This document shows, one piece after another, positions 55,673 through 64,000 of a stretch of DNA of 64,000 nucleotides (position 1 is the first letter of the stretch; each line of letters starts with the position of its first letter). The notes below the pieces were generated by a model. The model ran no database searches, was not told the origin of the DNA, and worked only from the letters and a program-made list of their open reading frames with translations. The translations under genes and the position numbers were made by a program. Source of the stretch: Lentibacillus halodurans (GTDB lineage Bacteria > Bacillota > Bacilli > Bacillales > Amphibacillaceae); assembly GCF_900112045.1 (NCBI RefSeq), contig NZ_FOJW01000009.1, positions 1 through 64,000 on the forward strand, in the 5' to 3' direction.

Positions 55673-57142
55673 ATGAAATTATCAGAATTGATTTCTGTTT
55701 TACCATTTTATGATGTGTCAACCTCGTTGGATGATATAGAAATCAGCAGTGTTCAGGCTGACTCCCGAAACGTTGATAGCGGATGCCTGTTTATCTGTAT
55801 TGAAGGCTTTACGGTTGACGGCCATGATTTTATTGAGCAGGCAGTTAACCATGGTGCACAGGCTATATTGGCAGAAAAAGATGTGAAAGCTTCCGTTCCG
55901 GTCATTCGTGTTGCGGATACGACGAAAGCAATGGCAATTGTTGCTTCCAAGTTTTACGAGTATCCGACACGACAATTGCCGCTTATTGGTGTGACCGGTA
56001 CAAATGGCAAAACGACAATTACGTATTTGCTGGAATCGATTTTCAATCAGTTTAAAAAGAAGACGGGTGTTATCGGAACCATTCAAATGAAGATAGGACA
56101 CGATAGTTATCCGGTACATAATACAACGCCTGATGCTTTGTATTTACAAAAGACATTTCAGCAGATGAAAAGCAAAAAAGTGAATACAGCCATTATGGAA
56201 GTGTCGTCCCATGCACTGGATATGGGACGTGTTCACGGATGTGATTTTGATATCGCAGTTTTTACGAATTTATCACAGGATCATCTGGACTATCATCAGG
56301 ACATGAAAGATTATCTGCATGCAAAAAGTCTTTTGTTTGCGCAGTTGGGGAATACCTATAGTGAAGAGCGGAAAAAATTTGCAGTGATCAATGAAGACGA
56401 TCCGCACTTTTCCGTACTGCAAAAAAGTACGGCACAGCATGTTGTGACATACGGGTATCAGCATGATGCACAGGTTAAGGCAGAAGACATTCACCTGGAA
56501 GTGACGAAAACGAGATTCACAATGCATACACCCGTCGGATCCACCCGGATTAGAAGCAATCTCATTGGCAAATTCAATGTATATAATATGCTGGCTGCAA
56601 GTGCGGCTGCGATATGTGCCAATGTACCGCTTGCAGTCATTAAGGACGCACTGGAAAATGTGCAAGGTGTAGACGGGCGGTTTCAGCCTGTTGACGGTAA
56701 TCAGGATTTTGCAGCTGTTGTTGACTATGCCCATACTCCGGATTCATTGGAAAATGTGTTGCAAACAATAAAAGGGTTTGCTGCGCATAATGTCTATGTT
56801 GTAGTTGGCTGCGGTGGTGACCGTGACAAAACAAAACGTCCGCTGATGGCTTCAATTGCGCTGGAATATGCAGATCAGGCAATTTTCACTTCTGATAACC
56901 CCCGTACAGAGGATCCGAAAGCGATTCTGACTGATATGACGGATGGACTTCATGCTGATCATTTTACAGTTATCGAAAACCGCCGGGATGCCATATTTCA
57001 TGCAGTCAATATAGCCGAGACAGGTGATATCGTATTAATTGCCGGAAAAGGGCATGAAACATATCAGGAAATCGGCCATACCCGGTACCACTTTGATGAT
57101 CGTGAAGTGGCAGAAGAAGCCATTCAAGCTAAGGAGTACTGA
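55673..57142 (+). CDS. murE: UDP-MurNAc-tripeptide synthetase (meso-DAP adding)
   Basis: Adds meso-diaminopimelate to UDP-MurNAc-Ala-Glu. 489 residues: ATP loop GVTGTNGKTT (106-115) and DNPRTEDP (about 402), whose DNPR indicates meso-DAP rather than lysine. ATG 55673 after AGGGTG was chosen; the frame continues 123 bases upstream but gives a non-family N-terminus. murF starts 4 bases after the stop. Confidence 0.95.
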   Translation: MKLSELISVLPFYDVSTSLDDIEISSVQADSRNVDSGCLFICIEGFTVDGHDFIEQAVNHGAQAILAEKDVKASVPVIRVADTTKAMAIVASKFYEYPTRQLPLIGVTGTNGKTTITYLLESIFNQFKKKTGVIGTIQMKIGHDSYPVHNTTPDALYLQKTFQQMKSKKVNTAIMEVSSHALDMGRVHGCDFDIAVFTNLSQDHLDYHQDMKDYLHAKSLLFAQLGNTYSEERKKFAVINEDDPHFSVLQKSTAQHVVTYGYQHDAQVKAEDIHLEVTKTRFTMHTPVGSTRIRSNLIGKFNVYNMLAASAAAICANVPLAVIKDALENVQGVDGRFQPVDGNQDFAAVVDYAHTPDSLENVLQTIKGFAAHNVYVVVGCGGDRDKTKRPLMASIALEYADQAIFTSDNPRTEDPKAILTDMTDGLHADHFTVIENRRDAIFHAVNIAETGDIVLIAGKGHETYQEIGHTRYHFDDREVAEEAIQAKEY

Positions 57143-57146
57143 TTGG

Positions 57147-58517
57147 ATGAAGTTATTTACTACACAATGGCTTACAGCTGTTTTTCCTGATTATAAGGGA
57201 GCAGCACATAAGTCAATTGAGGTTGCTGAAGTGTCGACGGACAGCCGCAAAAAAACAAATCATTCTTTATTTATACCGTTAGTCGGTGAAAACTTTGACG
57301 GTCATCATTATATGAAAGAAGCTTTTAATCAGGGGGCTGTTGCTGCACTTTGGCAAAATAAAAAGGAACTGCCTGCTTTTTTGCCTGCTGATTTTCCGGT
57401 GTTTTTTGTTGAGGACACATTATCAGCACTGCAGGATCTGGCAATAGCATATCGTGAAAAGGTGAATCCGGCTGTCATTGGCGTAACCGGATCAAATGGC
57501 AAGACGACAACTAAAGACTTGATTGCCTCTATCGTTGGTTCATCTCTTAAAACGCATCATACAATAGGTAATTTAAATAATCAGATCGGTGTTCCAATTA
57601 CGATTTTATCAATGCCCCCGGATACAGAGGCATTGGTTGTGGAAATGGGCATGAACCACTTTGGTGAAATTGAAACGTTGTCCAATATAGCAAAACCTGA
57701 CTATGCCGTGATTACGAATATCGGTGAATCCCATATTGAATATTTGGGTTCAAGAGAAGGAATTGCCAAAGCAAAGCTGGAGATTACCAAGGGAATGAAT
57801 AAGGATGGACACTTATTGATTGACGGTGACGAAGCACTGTTAAGGCAAGTTCATCAGCGTCGTCATGTCATCACATGCGGATTTGATCCCGGCAACGATG
57901 TCTATATCAAAAACGTAAATCTTTTTACGAATCGTACCCAATTTGAATTATCGGACGGTGAGGTATATACGATTCCATTGCTCGGAAGCCATCATGCATT
58001 GAATGCAGCATTTGCGGTAATCATTGCAAAATTGCTCGATGTCGCGAAGGATAAGGTGAAACAGGGACTCGCTGCATTGAAACAAACATCGATGCGGTTT
58101 GAGTTATTAAGCGGGAAAAATGGTTCTTCCATCATCAATGATGCATATAATGCTTCACCTACATCCATGAAGGCAAGTATTAACGTCGTGAAACAGTTGG
58201 AAGGTTTCAGGCAAAAAGTGCTTGTATTAGGTGATATATTTGAGCTGGGTGAACAATCGAAGTCTCTTCACCAATCGGTTGCAGATAGCATCGATGATTC
58301 AGCAGATGCCGTATTTTCGCTGGGTGATGATGCAGGGGATATCACATCGATTGTGGAAAAACGATATCAAACAATCGATTGCAGGCATTTTGCATCTAAA
58401 GAAGAATTATCCGCTGCCCTTGAGGAATATGTATCAAAGGATACGTTAATCTTATTCAAAGCTTCCCGGGGTATGCAGTTTGAGTCACTCGTTAAACAAG
58501 TTATTGATCCATCATAA
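57147..58517 (+). CDS. murF: UDP-MurNAc-tripeptide D-Ala-D-Ala ligase
   Basis: Adds D-Ala-D-Ala to complete the UDP-MurNAc-pentapeptide. 456 residues, ATP loop [11 protein letters not shown] (112-122), MGMNHFGEI and INDAYNASPTSMKA as in MurF. ATG 57147 is 11 bases after AAGGAG. In B. subtilis murF lies elsewhere (next to ddl), so its place here between murE and mraY follows the arrangement found in many other bacteria. Confidence 0.95.
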   Translation: MKLFTTQWLTAVFPDYKGAAHKSIEVAEVSTDSRKKTNHSLFIPLVGENFDGHHYMKEAFNQGAVAALWQNKKELPAFLPADFPVFFVEDTLSALQDLAIAYREKVNPAVIGVTGSNGKTTTKDLIASIVGSSLKTHHTIGNLNNQIGVPITILSMPPDTEALVVEMGMNHFGEIETLSNIAKPDYAVITNIGESHIEYLGSREGIAKAKLEITKGMNKDGHLLIDGDEALLRQVHQRRHVITCGFDPGNDVYIKNVNLFTNRTQFELSDGEVYTIPLLGSHHALNAAFAVIIAKLLDVAKDKVKQGLAALKQTSMRFELLSGKNGSSIINDAYNASPTSMKASINVVKQLEGFRQKVLVLGDIFELGEQSKSLHQSVADSIDDSADAVFSLGDDAGDITSIVEKRYQTIDCRHFASKEELSAALEEYVSKDTLILFKASRGMQFESLVKQVIDPS

Positions 58518-58553
58518 TAGGTATGGACGGTTGCTGCAAGAGGAGGAGAAACA

Positions 58554-59540
58554 GTGAATATATATGTTTTAATGATGACAATCGCAATAGCATTTCTGAT
58601 TACCGTCCTTCTATCACCGATTTTTATACCATTTTTACGACGTCTGAAGTTTGGGCAAAGCATCCGGGAAGAAGGGCCGCAATCACATATTAAGAAAACC
58701 GGGACGCCGACAATGGGCGGTATCATGATCGTTATCAGCGTCACGATTACGACAATTATCATGGTAAGCAAATATAATCTGGGCTCCATCGGTTATGAAA
58801 TGTGGCTGCTCATTTTTGTTCTGGTCGGATACGGTTTTTTGGGATTTTTGGATGATTTTATTAAGGTTGCGATGAAGCGGAATCTCGGCCTGACGTCCAA
58901 ACAAAAAATGCTGGGACAATTGGTGATTGCACTTGTCTTTTATTTTATTTTAGAGTACAACGATTATGCAACTTATATTCAAATTCCTGGTACATCGATC
59001 CAATGGGAGCTTGGCTGGGGATACGCGCTGCTGATTGTTTTTATGCTTGTCGGTGCATCCAATGCGGTGAATCTGACAGACGGATTGGATGGACTGCTTG
59101 CCGGCACTGCAGCCATAGCATTTGGCGCATTTGGCATTTTGGCCTGGTATGGGTTCCCGCAAAATGAGGTCACGATTTTTTCGTTGGCAGTAGTTGGCGC
59201 CCTGTTAGGCTTTTTAGTTTTTAACGCACACCCTGCCAAAGTATTTATGGGAGATACTGGCTCACTGGCATTGGGTGGAAGTATTGCTGCTATCGCTATT
59301 TTAACAAAATTGGAAATCATTCTGGTCATTATTGGCGGTGTTTTTGTTATTGAAACACTTTCAGTTATCATTCAGGTGATTTCGTTTAAGACAACAGGTA
59401 AAAGAGTATTCAAAATGAGCCCGTTGCATCATCATTATGAGTTGCTTGGGTGGTCAGAATGGCGTGTTGTGACCACTTTCTGGCTTATAGGTCTGATATT
59501 TGCAGCGCTCGGTGTTTATATTGAGGTGTGGATAGCTTGA
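58554..59540 (+). CDS. mraY: Phospho-MurNAc-pentapeptide translocase MraY
   Basis: Makes lipid I in the plasma membrane. 328 residues, ten helices. Motifs [10 protein letters not shown] (about 49), NLTDGLDGL (about 167), [10 protein letters not shown] (about 229) and the His-rich [11 protein letters not shown] (about 287). Start GTG, 7 bases after GAGGAGG. Its stop overlaps the start of murD. Confidence 0.96.
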   Translation: MNIYVLMMTIAIAFLITVLLSPIFIPFLRRLKFGQSIREEGPQSHIKKTGTPTMGGIMIVISVTITTIIMVSKYNLGSIGYEMWLLIFVLVGYGFLGFLDDFIKVAMKRNLGLTSKQKMLGQLVIALVFYFILEYNDYATYIQIPGTSIQWELGWGYALLIVFMLVGASNAVNLTDGLDGLLAGTAAIAFGAFGILAWYGFPQNEVTIFSLAVVGALLGFLVFNAHPAKVFMGDTGSLALGGSIAAIAILTKLEIILVIIGGVFVIETLSVIIQVISFKTTGKRVFKMSPLHHHYELLGWSEWRVVTTFWLIGLIFAALGVYIEVWIA

Positions 59541-60886
59541 ACGAACTGACAAACTTCCCTTATGACCATGTACTCGTGTTAGGATTGGCCAAAAGCGGTA
59601 CTGCTGCCGCCAGGCTTTTACTGCAAAACGGAAAAAACGTTCGTGTGAATGATAAACAAGCGAATGATGCAGATGTAATTGTTAATGATTTGAAAGCACG
59701 GGGAGCAGAAATAATAACTGGTTCTCATCCATTATCTGTATTGGACGGGATGGAAATCATCATTAAAAATCCGGGTATTCCTTATGATAACCCGCTGCTG
59801 CAGGAAGCCTGCAGACGGGATATCCCTATTATTACCGAAATAGAACTTGCGGGAAATCTTTCGGAAACAGCGATGATCGGTATTACCGGATCTAATGGAA
59901 AAACAACAACAACAACGTTAACAACTGAAATGCTGAAGAAAAGCAGTCAGCCAGCAAAAATCGCAGGGAATATTGGTTATGTTGCAACAGAGGTTGCCCA
60001 ATCATTGAAAAAAGATGAAAGAATGGTGTTGGAGTTATCCTCATTTCAATTGATGGGTGTCAAAACGTTTAAACCCAAAATTGCTGTTCTCTTAAATATA
60101 TTTCAGGCGCATCTTGACTATCATAAGACATTTGAGAATTATAAAAATGCTAAATGCAATATATTTGCTAACCAGGGAGCTGGCGACTATCTGGTTTATA
60201 ATGCAGACGATCCGATCGTTGCGGAAGCTGTTGTTTCTGCAAAATCAGTCAAAATCCCATTCTCATTAAAAAAGCGGCTCGAACATGGGGCGTGGACAGA
60301 TGATACGAGCATCTATTTTAAGAACGAAAAACTGATGGATAAACAAGATGTCGTGCTGGCAGGGGACCATAATTTGGAGAACATCCTTGCTGCCATATGT
60401 GCAGCCAAGCTGAGCGGTGCGACCAATGAAGCGATCTATCATGTGCTGACCACTTTTACAGGTGTGAGGCACCGGCTTCAATTTGTGCAGAACATTAAAG
60501 ATCGTTTATTTTACAATGATTCAAAAGCTACGAATATGCTTGCGACTCAGAAAGCATTGTCTTCTTTTAAACAGCCTGTTATCCTGCTTGCCGGCGGTCT
60601 TGACCGTGGGAATGAATTTGATGATTTAAAACCATTTTTGGAAAATGTAAAGGGAATTGTTCTGATTGGTGAAACGAAGAATAAATTGAGGCGTGTTGCT
60701 CTTGAAGCAGAAATCCCTTTTATAAAAATGGCTGATCATATGAAAGATGCCGTTAAGCAAGCATACAATCTGTCCGAAAGCCATGATGTGATTTTATTGT
60801 CCCCTGCCTGTGCAAGCTGGGATCAGTATCAAACTTTTGAAGAAAGAGGTGACATGTTTATACAAGCCGTGCATACATTATTGTAG
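59537..60886 (+). CDS. murD: UDP-MurNAc-alanine-D-glutamate ligase
   Basis: 449 residues: N-terminal Rossmann domain [17 protein letters not shown] loop [14 protein letters not shown] (about 115) and the late [18 protein letters not shown]. Start TTG 59537 overlaps the mraY TGA and is 10 bases after GAGG; the GTG at 59528 is too close to that site. Translational coupling to mraY is likely. Confidence 0.94.
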   Translation: MNELTNFPYDHVLVLGLAKSGTAAARLLLQNGKNVRVNDKQANDADVIVNDLKARGAEIITGSHPLSVLDGMEIIIKNPGIPYDNPLLQEACRRDIPIITEIELAGNLSETAMIGITGSNGKTTTTTLTTEMLKKSSQPAKIAGNIGYVATEVAQSLKKDERMVLELSSFQLMGVKTFKPKIAVLLNIFQAHLDYHKTFENYKNAKCNIFANQGAGDYLVYNADDPIVAEAVVSAKSVKIPFSLKKRLEHGAWTDDTSIYFKNEKLMDKQDVVLAGDHNLENILAAICAAKLSGATNEAIYHVLTTFTGVRHRLQFVQNIKDRLFYNDSKATNMLATQKALSSFKQPVILLAGGLDRGNEFDDLKPFLENVKGIVLIGETKNKLRRVALEAEIPFIKMADHMKDAVKQAYNLSESHDVILLSPACASWDQYQTFEERGDMFIQAVHTLL

Positions 60887-60941
60887 GGGCTTGTTTAAGC
60901 AGAGCCGGAAGTCAGACGTCGGAGGCTAGATATGCTAATAG

Positions 60942-60980
60942 CCCCTGTTCCAATCAATCTGGAAACGGGGTGTTTTTTTG
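60942..60980 (+). terminator. Terminator-like hairpin containing the spoVE start
   Basis: CCCCTGTTCC (60942-60951) and GGAAACGGGG (60961-60970) pair over 9 bp with two single bulges, followed by TGTTTTTTTG. The only ribosome-binding-like sequence of spoVE (CGGGGTG) is in the 3' arm and the TTG start is in the T-run. Confidence 0.65.
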
Positions 60981-62090
60981 TTTCGAAGGATGTTTAAAAC
61001 CAGGTATGCACCTGACTATACGCTGTTGGCGATCATTTTGTCTTTGCTTTTGATCGGTGCCGTTATGGTTTACAGTTCTTCCTATGTGTGGGCTGAATAT
61101 AAATATGCGGATCAATTTTTTTACCTTAAACGCCAATTACTCTTTTGCGGTATCGGTATTGTGGGGATGTTGTCTTTTATGGCAATTCCGTACAGCACGT
61201 GGAAAAAATACAGTAACATCATTTTACTTGCCTGTTTCCTGTTATTGCTCGCTGTGCTCATTCCGGGTATTGGTATGGAGCGCGGTGGGGCCCAGAGCTG
61301 GATTGGTGTCGGTGCATTCAGTATCCAGCCCTCTGAATTTATGAAACTAGGATTAATCATTTTTCTGGCCGTTTACTTGTCTGTTCGGCAAAAGTATATC
61401 ACATCGTTTAAAAAGGGATTTTTCCCATCGCTTATTCTGGTTTTCACTGCATTCGGGCTTATTATGCTGCAGCCGGATCTCGGGACAGGTGTTGTGCTTG
61501 TAGGCACATGTATGGTTATGATTTATATTGCAGGTGCCAGACTGCTGCATTTTTTTGGACTAGCTGCCATTGGTGTTATCGGTTTTCTTTTGCTAATATT
61601 ATCGGCGCCTTATCGAATAAGCCGAATTACTGCATTTATCAATCCGTGGGAGGATCCGTTGGGAGATGGATTTCAAATTATTCAGTCATTATATGCGATT
61701 GGTCCCGGGGGATTAATGGGACTTGGTTTAGGAGAAAGTATTCAAAAATATTTTTACTTGCCTGAGCCCCAAAACGATTTTATATTTTCCATAATCGGGG
61801 AGGAACTGGGATTTTTAGGCGGTACCTTTGTGATTGGTTTGTTTGCATTGCTGTTTTGGCGCGGTATTAAAGCTGCCTTGGAGGCTCCGGATGCTTATGG
61901 AAGGTTTTTGGCGCTTGGCATTGTATCTATGCTGACCATTCAGGTTATGATTAACATCAGCGTTGTTATCGGATTGATTCCGGTAACAGGTATTACCTTG
62001 CCATTCTTAAGCTATGGCGGTTCATCGTTAACACTGACGCTTTGCTCCGTGGGAATTTTATTAAATATCAGCAGGTATTCAAAGCTATAA
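60978..62090 (+). CDS. spoVE: SpoVE/FtsW-type SEDS glycan polymerase
   Basis: 370 residues, ten helices. SEDS marks: MVYSSSYVWA, IQPSEFMKLGLI (about 115), LPEPQNDFIFSIIGEELGF (about 258) and GITLPFLSYGGSSL. Position after murD and length match SpoVE, the cortex partner of SpoVD. Start TTG 60978 is 7 bases after CGGGG; an ATG at 60990 is in frame with only AAGG directly before it. If the hairpin above forms, expression is limited both by termination and by masking of the start. Confidence 0.9.
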   Translation: MFRRMFKTRYAPDYTLLAIILSLLLIGAVMVYSSSYVWAEYKYADQFFYLKRQLLFCGIGIVGMLSFMAIPYSTWKKYSNIILLACFLLLLAVLIPGIGMERGGAQSWIGVGAFSIQPSEFMKLGLIIFLAVYLSVRQKYITSFKKGFFPSLILVFTAFGLIMLQPDLGTGVVLVGTCMVMIYIAGARLLHFFGLAAIGVIGFLLLILSAPYRISRITAFINPWEDPLGDGFQIIQSLYAIGPGGLMGLGLGESIQKYFYLPEPQNDFIFSIIGEELGFLGGTFVIGLFALLFWRGIKAALEAPDAYGRFLALGIVSMLTIQVMINISVVIGLIPVTGITLPFLSYGGSSLTLTLCSVGILLNISRYSKL

Positions 62091-62179
62091 GATTGACATA
62101 TCAAATTTTTATTGAATCTGGCGTAAGTTTACTACGTGTTCAATTGTAATATATGATATAATTTAATCAGTAGAGATAG

Positions 62180-62207
62180 AACGGCATTGTATGATGCCGT
62201 TTTACTA
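62180..62207 (+). terminator. Terminator between spoVE and divIB
   Basis: AACGGCAT pairs with ATGCCGTT around a 6-base loop, followed by TTACTATTT. Confidence 0.7.
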
Positions 62208-62244
62208 TTTCACTAACAATGATCAGAAAAGGGAAGAAATAGAA

Positions 62245-63045
62245 ATGGGGAAAAAAAATGTAGTTTCAATTGAAGATCGGATCCCTACGCTGAAACAGGA
62301 GCGTAGAAAGAAGGCAAACCGCCGGCTTATATTTTATCTTTCTATTTTTTTCTTTTTAATTTCCATCATTGTTTATCTTCAGTCACCGTTAAGTCATGTA
62401 CGAACGATAGAGATTTCCGGGAATTCGTTTGTTGAGGATGAAGAAGTGATTGAGGAAAGCAGTATTGAAAAGGGTATGAATATATGGACCGTCAATGAGT
62501 CAGGTACAGGAAACGCCATCAGCAAAAATCCGGTCATTCAGCAGGCCGAGGTAAAACGGAAGCTGCCCTGGACAGTCCAAATCAGTATAACCGAATTCGA
62601 TCACGTCGGCTATGTCCATGATGATGAACATCACTACCCAGTTTTGGGAAATGGCAAGGTTCTTGATGAACTGGAGCAAACAAACGTCAACGGTAATGGA
62701 CCTTTACTGCTCGGATTTTCTGATGAAGATTTTTTACAACAAATGGCAGGAGAGCTGGCAAATCTTTCAGAAAGCATTTTGCAACTGATATCAGAAATAC
62801 ATTGGCAGCCAAGTGATGATAATCAGTATAAAATTATACTTTATATGAATGATGGTTATATGGTTGATAGTACCATCAGAAATTTTGCTGATAATATGAG
62901 TGTTTATCCTTCAATCGTTTCACAACTGGAATCGGGAAGTAAGGGGATTATACATATTGGTGCTGGTGCCTATTTTGAGGAGTTTAACCAGGCAGCAGAA
63001 GAGGTTTCTGATGAGACCGAAAACGGGGATGGTAATGACCATTGA
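62245..63045 (+). CDS. divIB: Division protein DivIB (FtsQ family)
   Basis: 266 residues: cytoplasmic basic N-terminus, one helix (about 28-46), POTRA domain (about 50-120, LSHVRTIEISGNSFV) and FtsQ beta domain, with an acidic tail. Divisome assembly with FtsL and DivIC. ATG 62245 after AAAGGGAAG gives the B. subtilis length; the frame opens 54 bases earlier inside the hairpin. murG and murB, expected upstream, are absent. Confidence 0.93.
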   Translation: MGKKNVVSIEDRIPTLKQERRKKANRRLIFYLSIFFFLISIIVYLQSPLSHVRTIEISGNSFVEDEEVIEESSIEKGMNIWTVNESGTGNAISKNPVIQQAEVKRKLPWTVQISITEFDHVGYVHDDEHHYPVLGNGKVLDELEQTNVNGNGPLLLGFSDEDFLQQMAGELANLSESILQLISEIHWQPSDDNQYKIILYMNDGYMVDSTIRNFADNMSVYPSIVSQLESGSKGIIHIGAGAYFEEFNQAAEEVSDETENGDGNDH

Positions 63046-63241
63046 GGCAAATTTCCTGAATAAAAATTATGAAAATAAGAGGATTTTGCTGTTTTTTTGT
63101 AGAATTAACCAATATATATTTTCTTTTTATGTATATTCCTTTAAAATAATAGATTATAGGCTTATATAATCGAATAGAAAATTCATCTGATTAAATAAAA
63201 GGCAATATATCAGATGCTTCTGAATCAGGAGGTGCCTTTCT

Positions 63242-64000
63242 TTGAACAACAGTGAAATACTAGTGAGTCTTGATATAGGTACATCAAACATTAAAGTGAT
63301 TATTGGGGAAGTTTTAAATGATTCCCTGAATATTATTGGGGTTGGCACAGCTCAATCGAATGGCATGAAAAAAGGTGCAATTGTTGATATTGATCAAACC
63401 GTACAGTCCATACGAAATGCTGTTGAACAGGCAGAGCGAATGGTCGGTATGCAAATTGACAGTGTTGTAGTAGGTGTGAACGGGAATCATATACAACTGC
63501 AGCCATGTCACGGTGTTGTTGCCGTTCAAAGTGAAAATCGTGAAATTGGCAATGAAGATATCCAGCGGGTGATTGATGGTGCACAAGTCATCTCCATACC
63601 ACCGGAACGTGAAATTATTGATGTCATTCCGAAACAGTTTATCGTTGATGGTTTGGACGAAATAACTGATCCACGAGGAATGATTGGTGTCAGGCTGGAG
63701 ATGGAAGGGACCATCATAACATGTTCCAAAACCATTTTACATAACCTGCTCAAATGCGTAGAACGTGCAAACCTGCATATTTCAGATATTTGTTTGCAGC
63801 CTCTTGCAAGTGGTACAGTTGCTCTATCAAAAGATGAGAAGAATCTTGGTGTTACACTAATCGATGTTGGTGGAGGCTCCACGACTGTTTCCATCTTTGA
63901 AAACGACCATTTAGTCGGTACAAGTGTTATTCCTTTAGGCGGAGATAACATCACCAAGGATTTATCAATTGGACTGAGAACTTCTACGGAAGAGGCAGAG
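63242..64000 (+). CDS. ftsA: Cell division protein FtsA (5' part, runs off the window)
   Basis: Actin-like membrane tether of FtsZ. The first 253 residues are present and open to the last base. Phosphate-1 loop SLDIGTSNIKVIIGE (about 9-23), the 1C domain, and phosphate-2 LIDVGGGSTTVSIF (about 206-219). Start TTG 63242 follows AGGAGGTG by 7 bases. ylxX, ylxW and sbp, which stand between divIB and ftsA in B. subtilis, are absent; 63046-63241 holds no gene. Confidence 0.95.
   Translation, partial: MNNSEILVSLDIGTSNIKVIIGEVLNDSLNIIGVGTAQSNGMKKGAIVDIDQTVQSIRNAVEQAERMVGMQIDSVVVGVNGNHIQLQPCHGVVAVQSENREIGNEDIQRVIDGAQVISIPPEREIIDVIPKQFIVDGLDEITDPRGMIGVRLEMEGTIITCSKTILHNLLKCVERANLHISDICLQPLASGTVALSKDEKNLGVTLIDVGGGSTTVSIFENDHLVGTSVIPLGGDNITKDLSIGLRTSTEEAE

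Overview
The window is a block of core chromosome from a low-GC, endospore-forming Firmicute of the family Bacillaceae. Gene order follows the Bacillus subtilis stretch from ykrB-ykyA-pdhABCD through ykt/yla, ftsW-pycA, cta, ylb, bshC and mraZ to ftsA. Two BCCT osmolyte-transporter loci, one of them dead, and the style of the intergenic repeats suggest a halotolerant genus of the Virgibacillus, Oceanobacillus or Lentibacillus type. That genus assignment is inference. Sporulation genes (spoVD, spoVE, ylbJ, ylaJ, ylbO, ylbD) show a spore former.

Layout: (1) 1-6.8 kb: peptide deformylase (minus strand), the ykyA lipoprotein and the pyruvate dehydrogenase operon pdhABCD. (2) 6.8-11.2 kb: accessory DNA with a BCCT transporter that seems to start at ATT, a decayed second BCCT gene, a lipoprotein polysaccharide deacetylase, and the dual-function RNA SR1 with its 33-residue peptide SR1P and two CcpN-like operators. 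(3) 11.2-18 kb: a nitronate monooxygenase and small ykt/yla genes. typA, phoH and speA, expected here from my memory of B. subtilis, are absent. (4) 18-31.4 kb: ftsW overlapping pycA, then heme A synthesis and cytochrome caa3 oxidase (ctaA, ctaB, ctaCDEF, ctaG and a CtaM-like gene). (5) 31.5-46.5 kb: the ylb region, including rsmD, coaD, ylbJ, ylbL (ddcP), tmcAL and rpmF, broken by a decayed composite insertion (IS3-type plus IS110-type) between coaD and ylbJ. (6) 46.6-64 kb: bshC and the division and cell-wall cluster mraZ-rsmH-ftsL-pbpB-spoVD-murE-murF-mraY-murD-spoVE-divIB-ftsA (ftsA runs off the end). murF is inside the cluster, while murG and murB are missing between spoVE and divIB.

Functionally, PDH, pyruvate carboxylase, SR1/CcpN and caa3 oxidase form the carbon and respiration half, and the division and wall cluster forms the other half. 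The least ordinary material is non-coding: a tandem array of about 145-bp units between spoVD and murE whose second hairpins differ in sequence but keep the pairing; a related copy at the left edge of the window; a sense-oriented 3'-flank repeat starting GAGGCWGRGAYAAAAG after three genes; paired CcpN-like boxes before sr1 and before ftsW-pycA; a 10-bp-periodic MraZ-type operator before mraZ; and a terminator-like hairpin that contains the ribosome-binding site and start codon of spoVE.

Start codons are often TTG or GTG. Starts were chosen mainly by ribosome-binding-site spacing and family length. All family assignments are by eye, and no searches were run.
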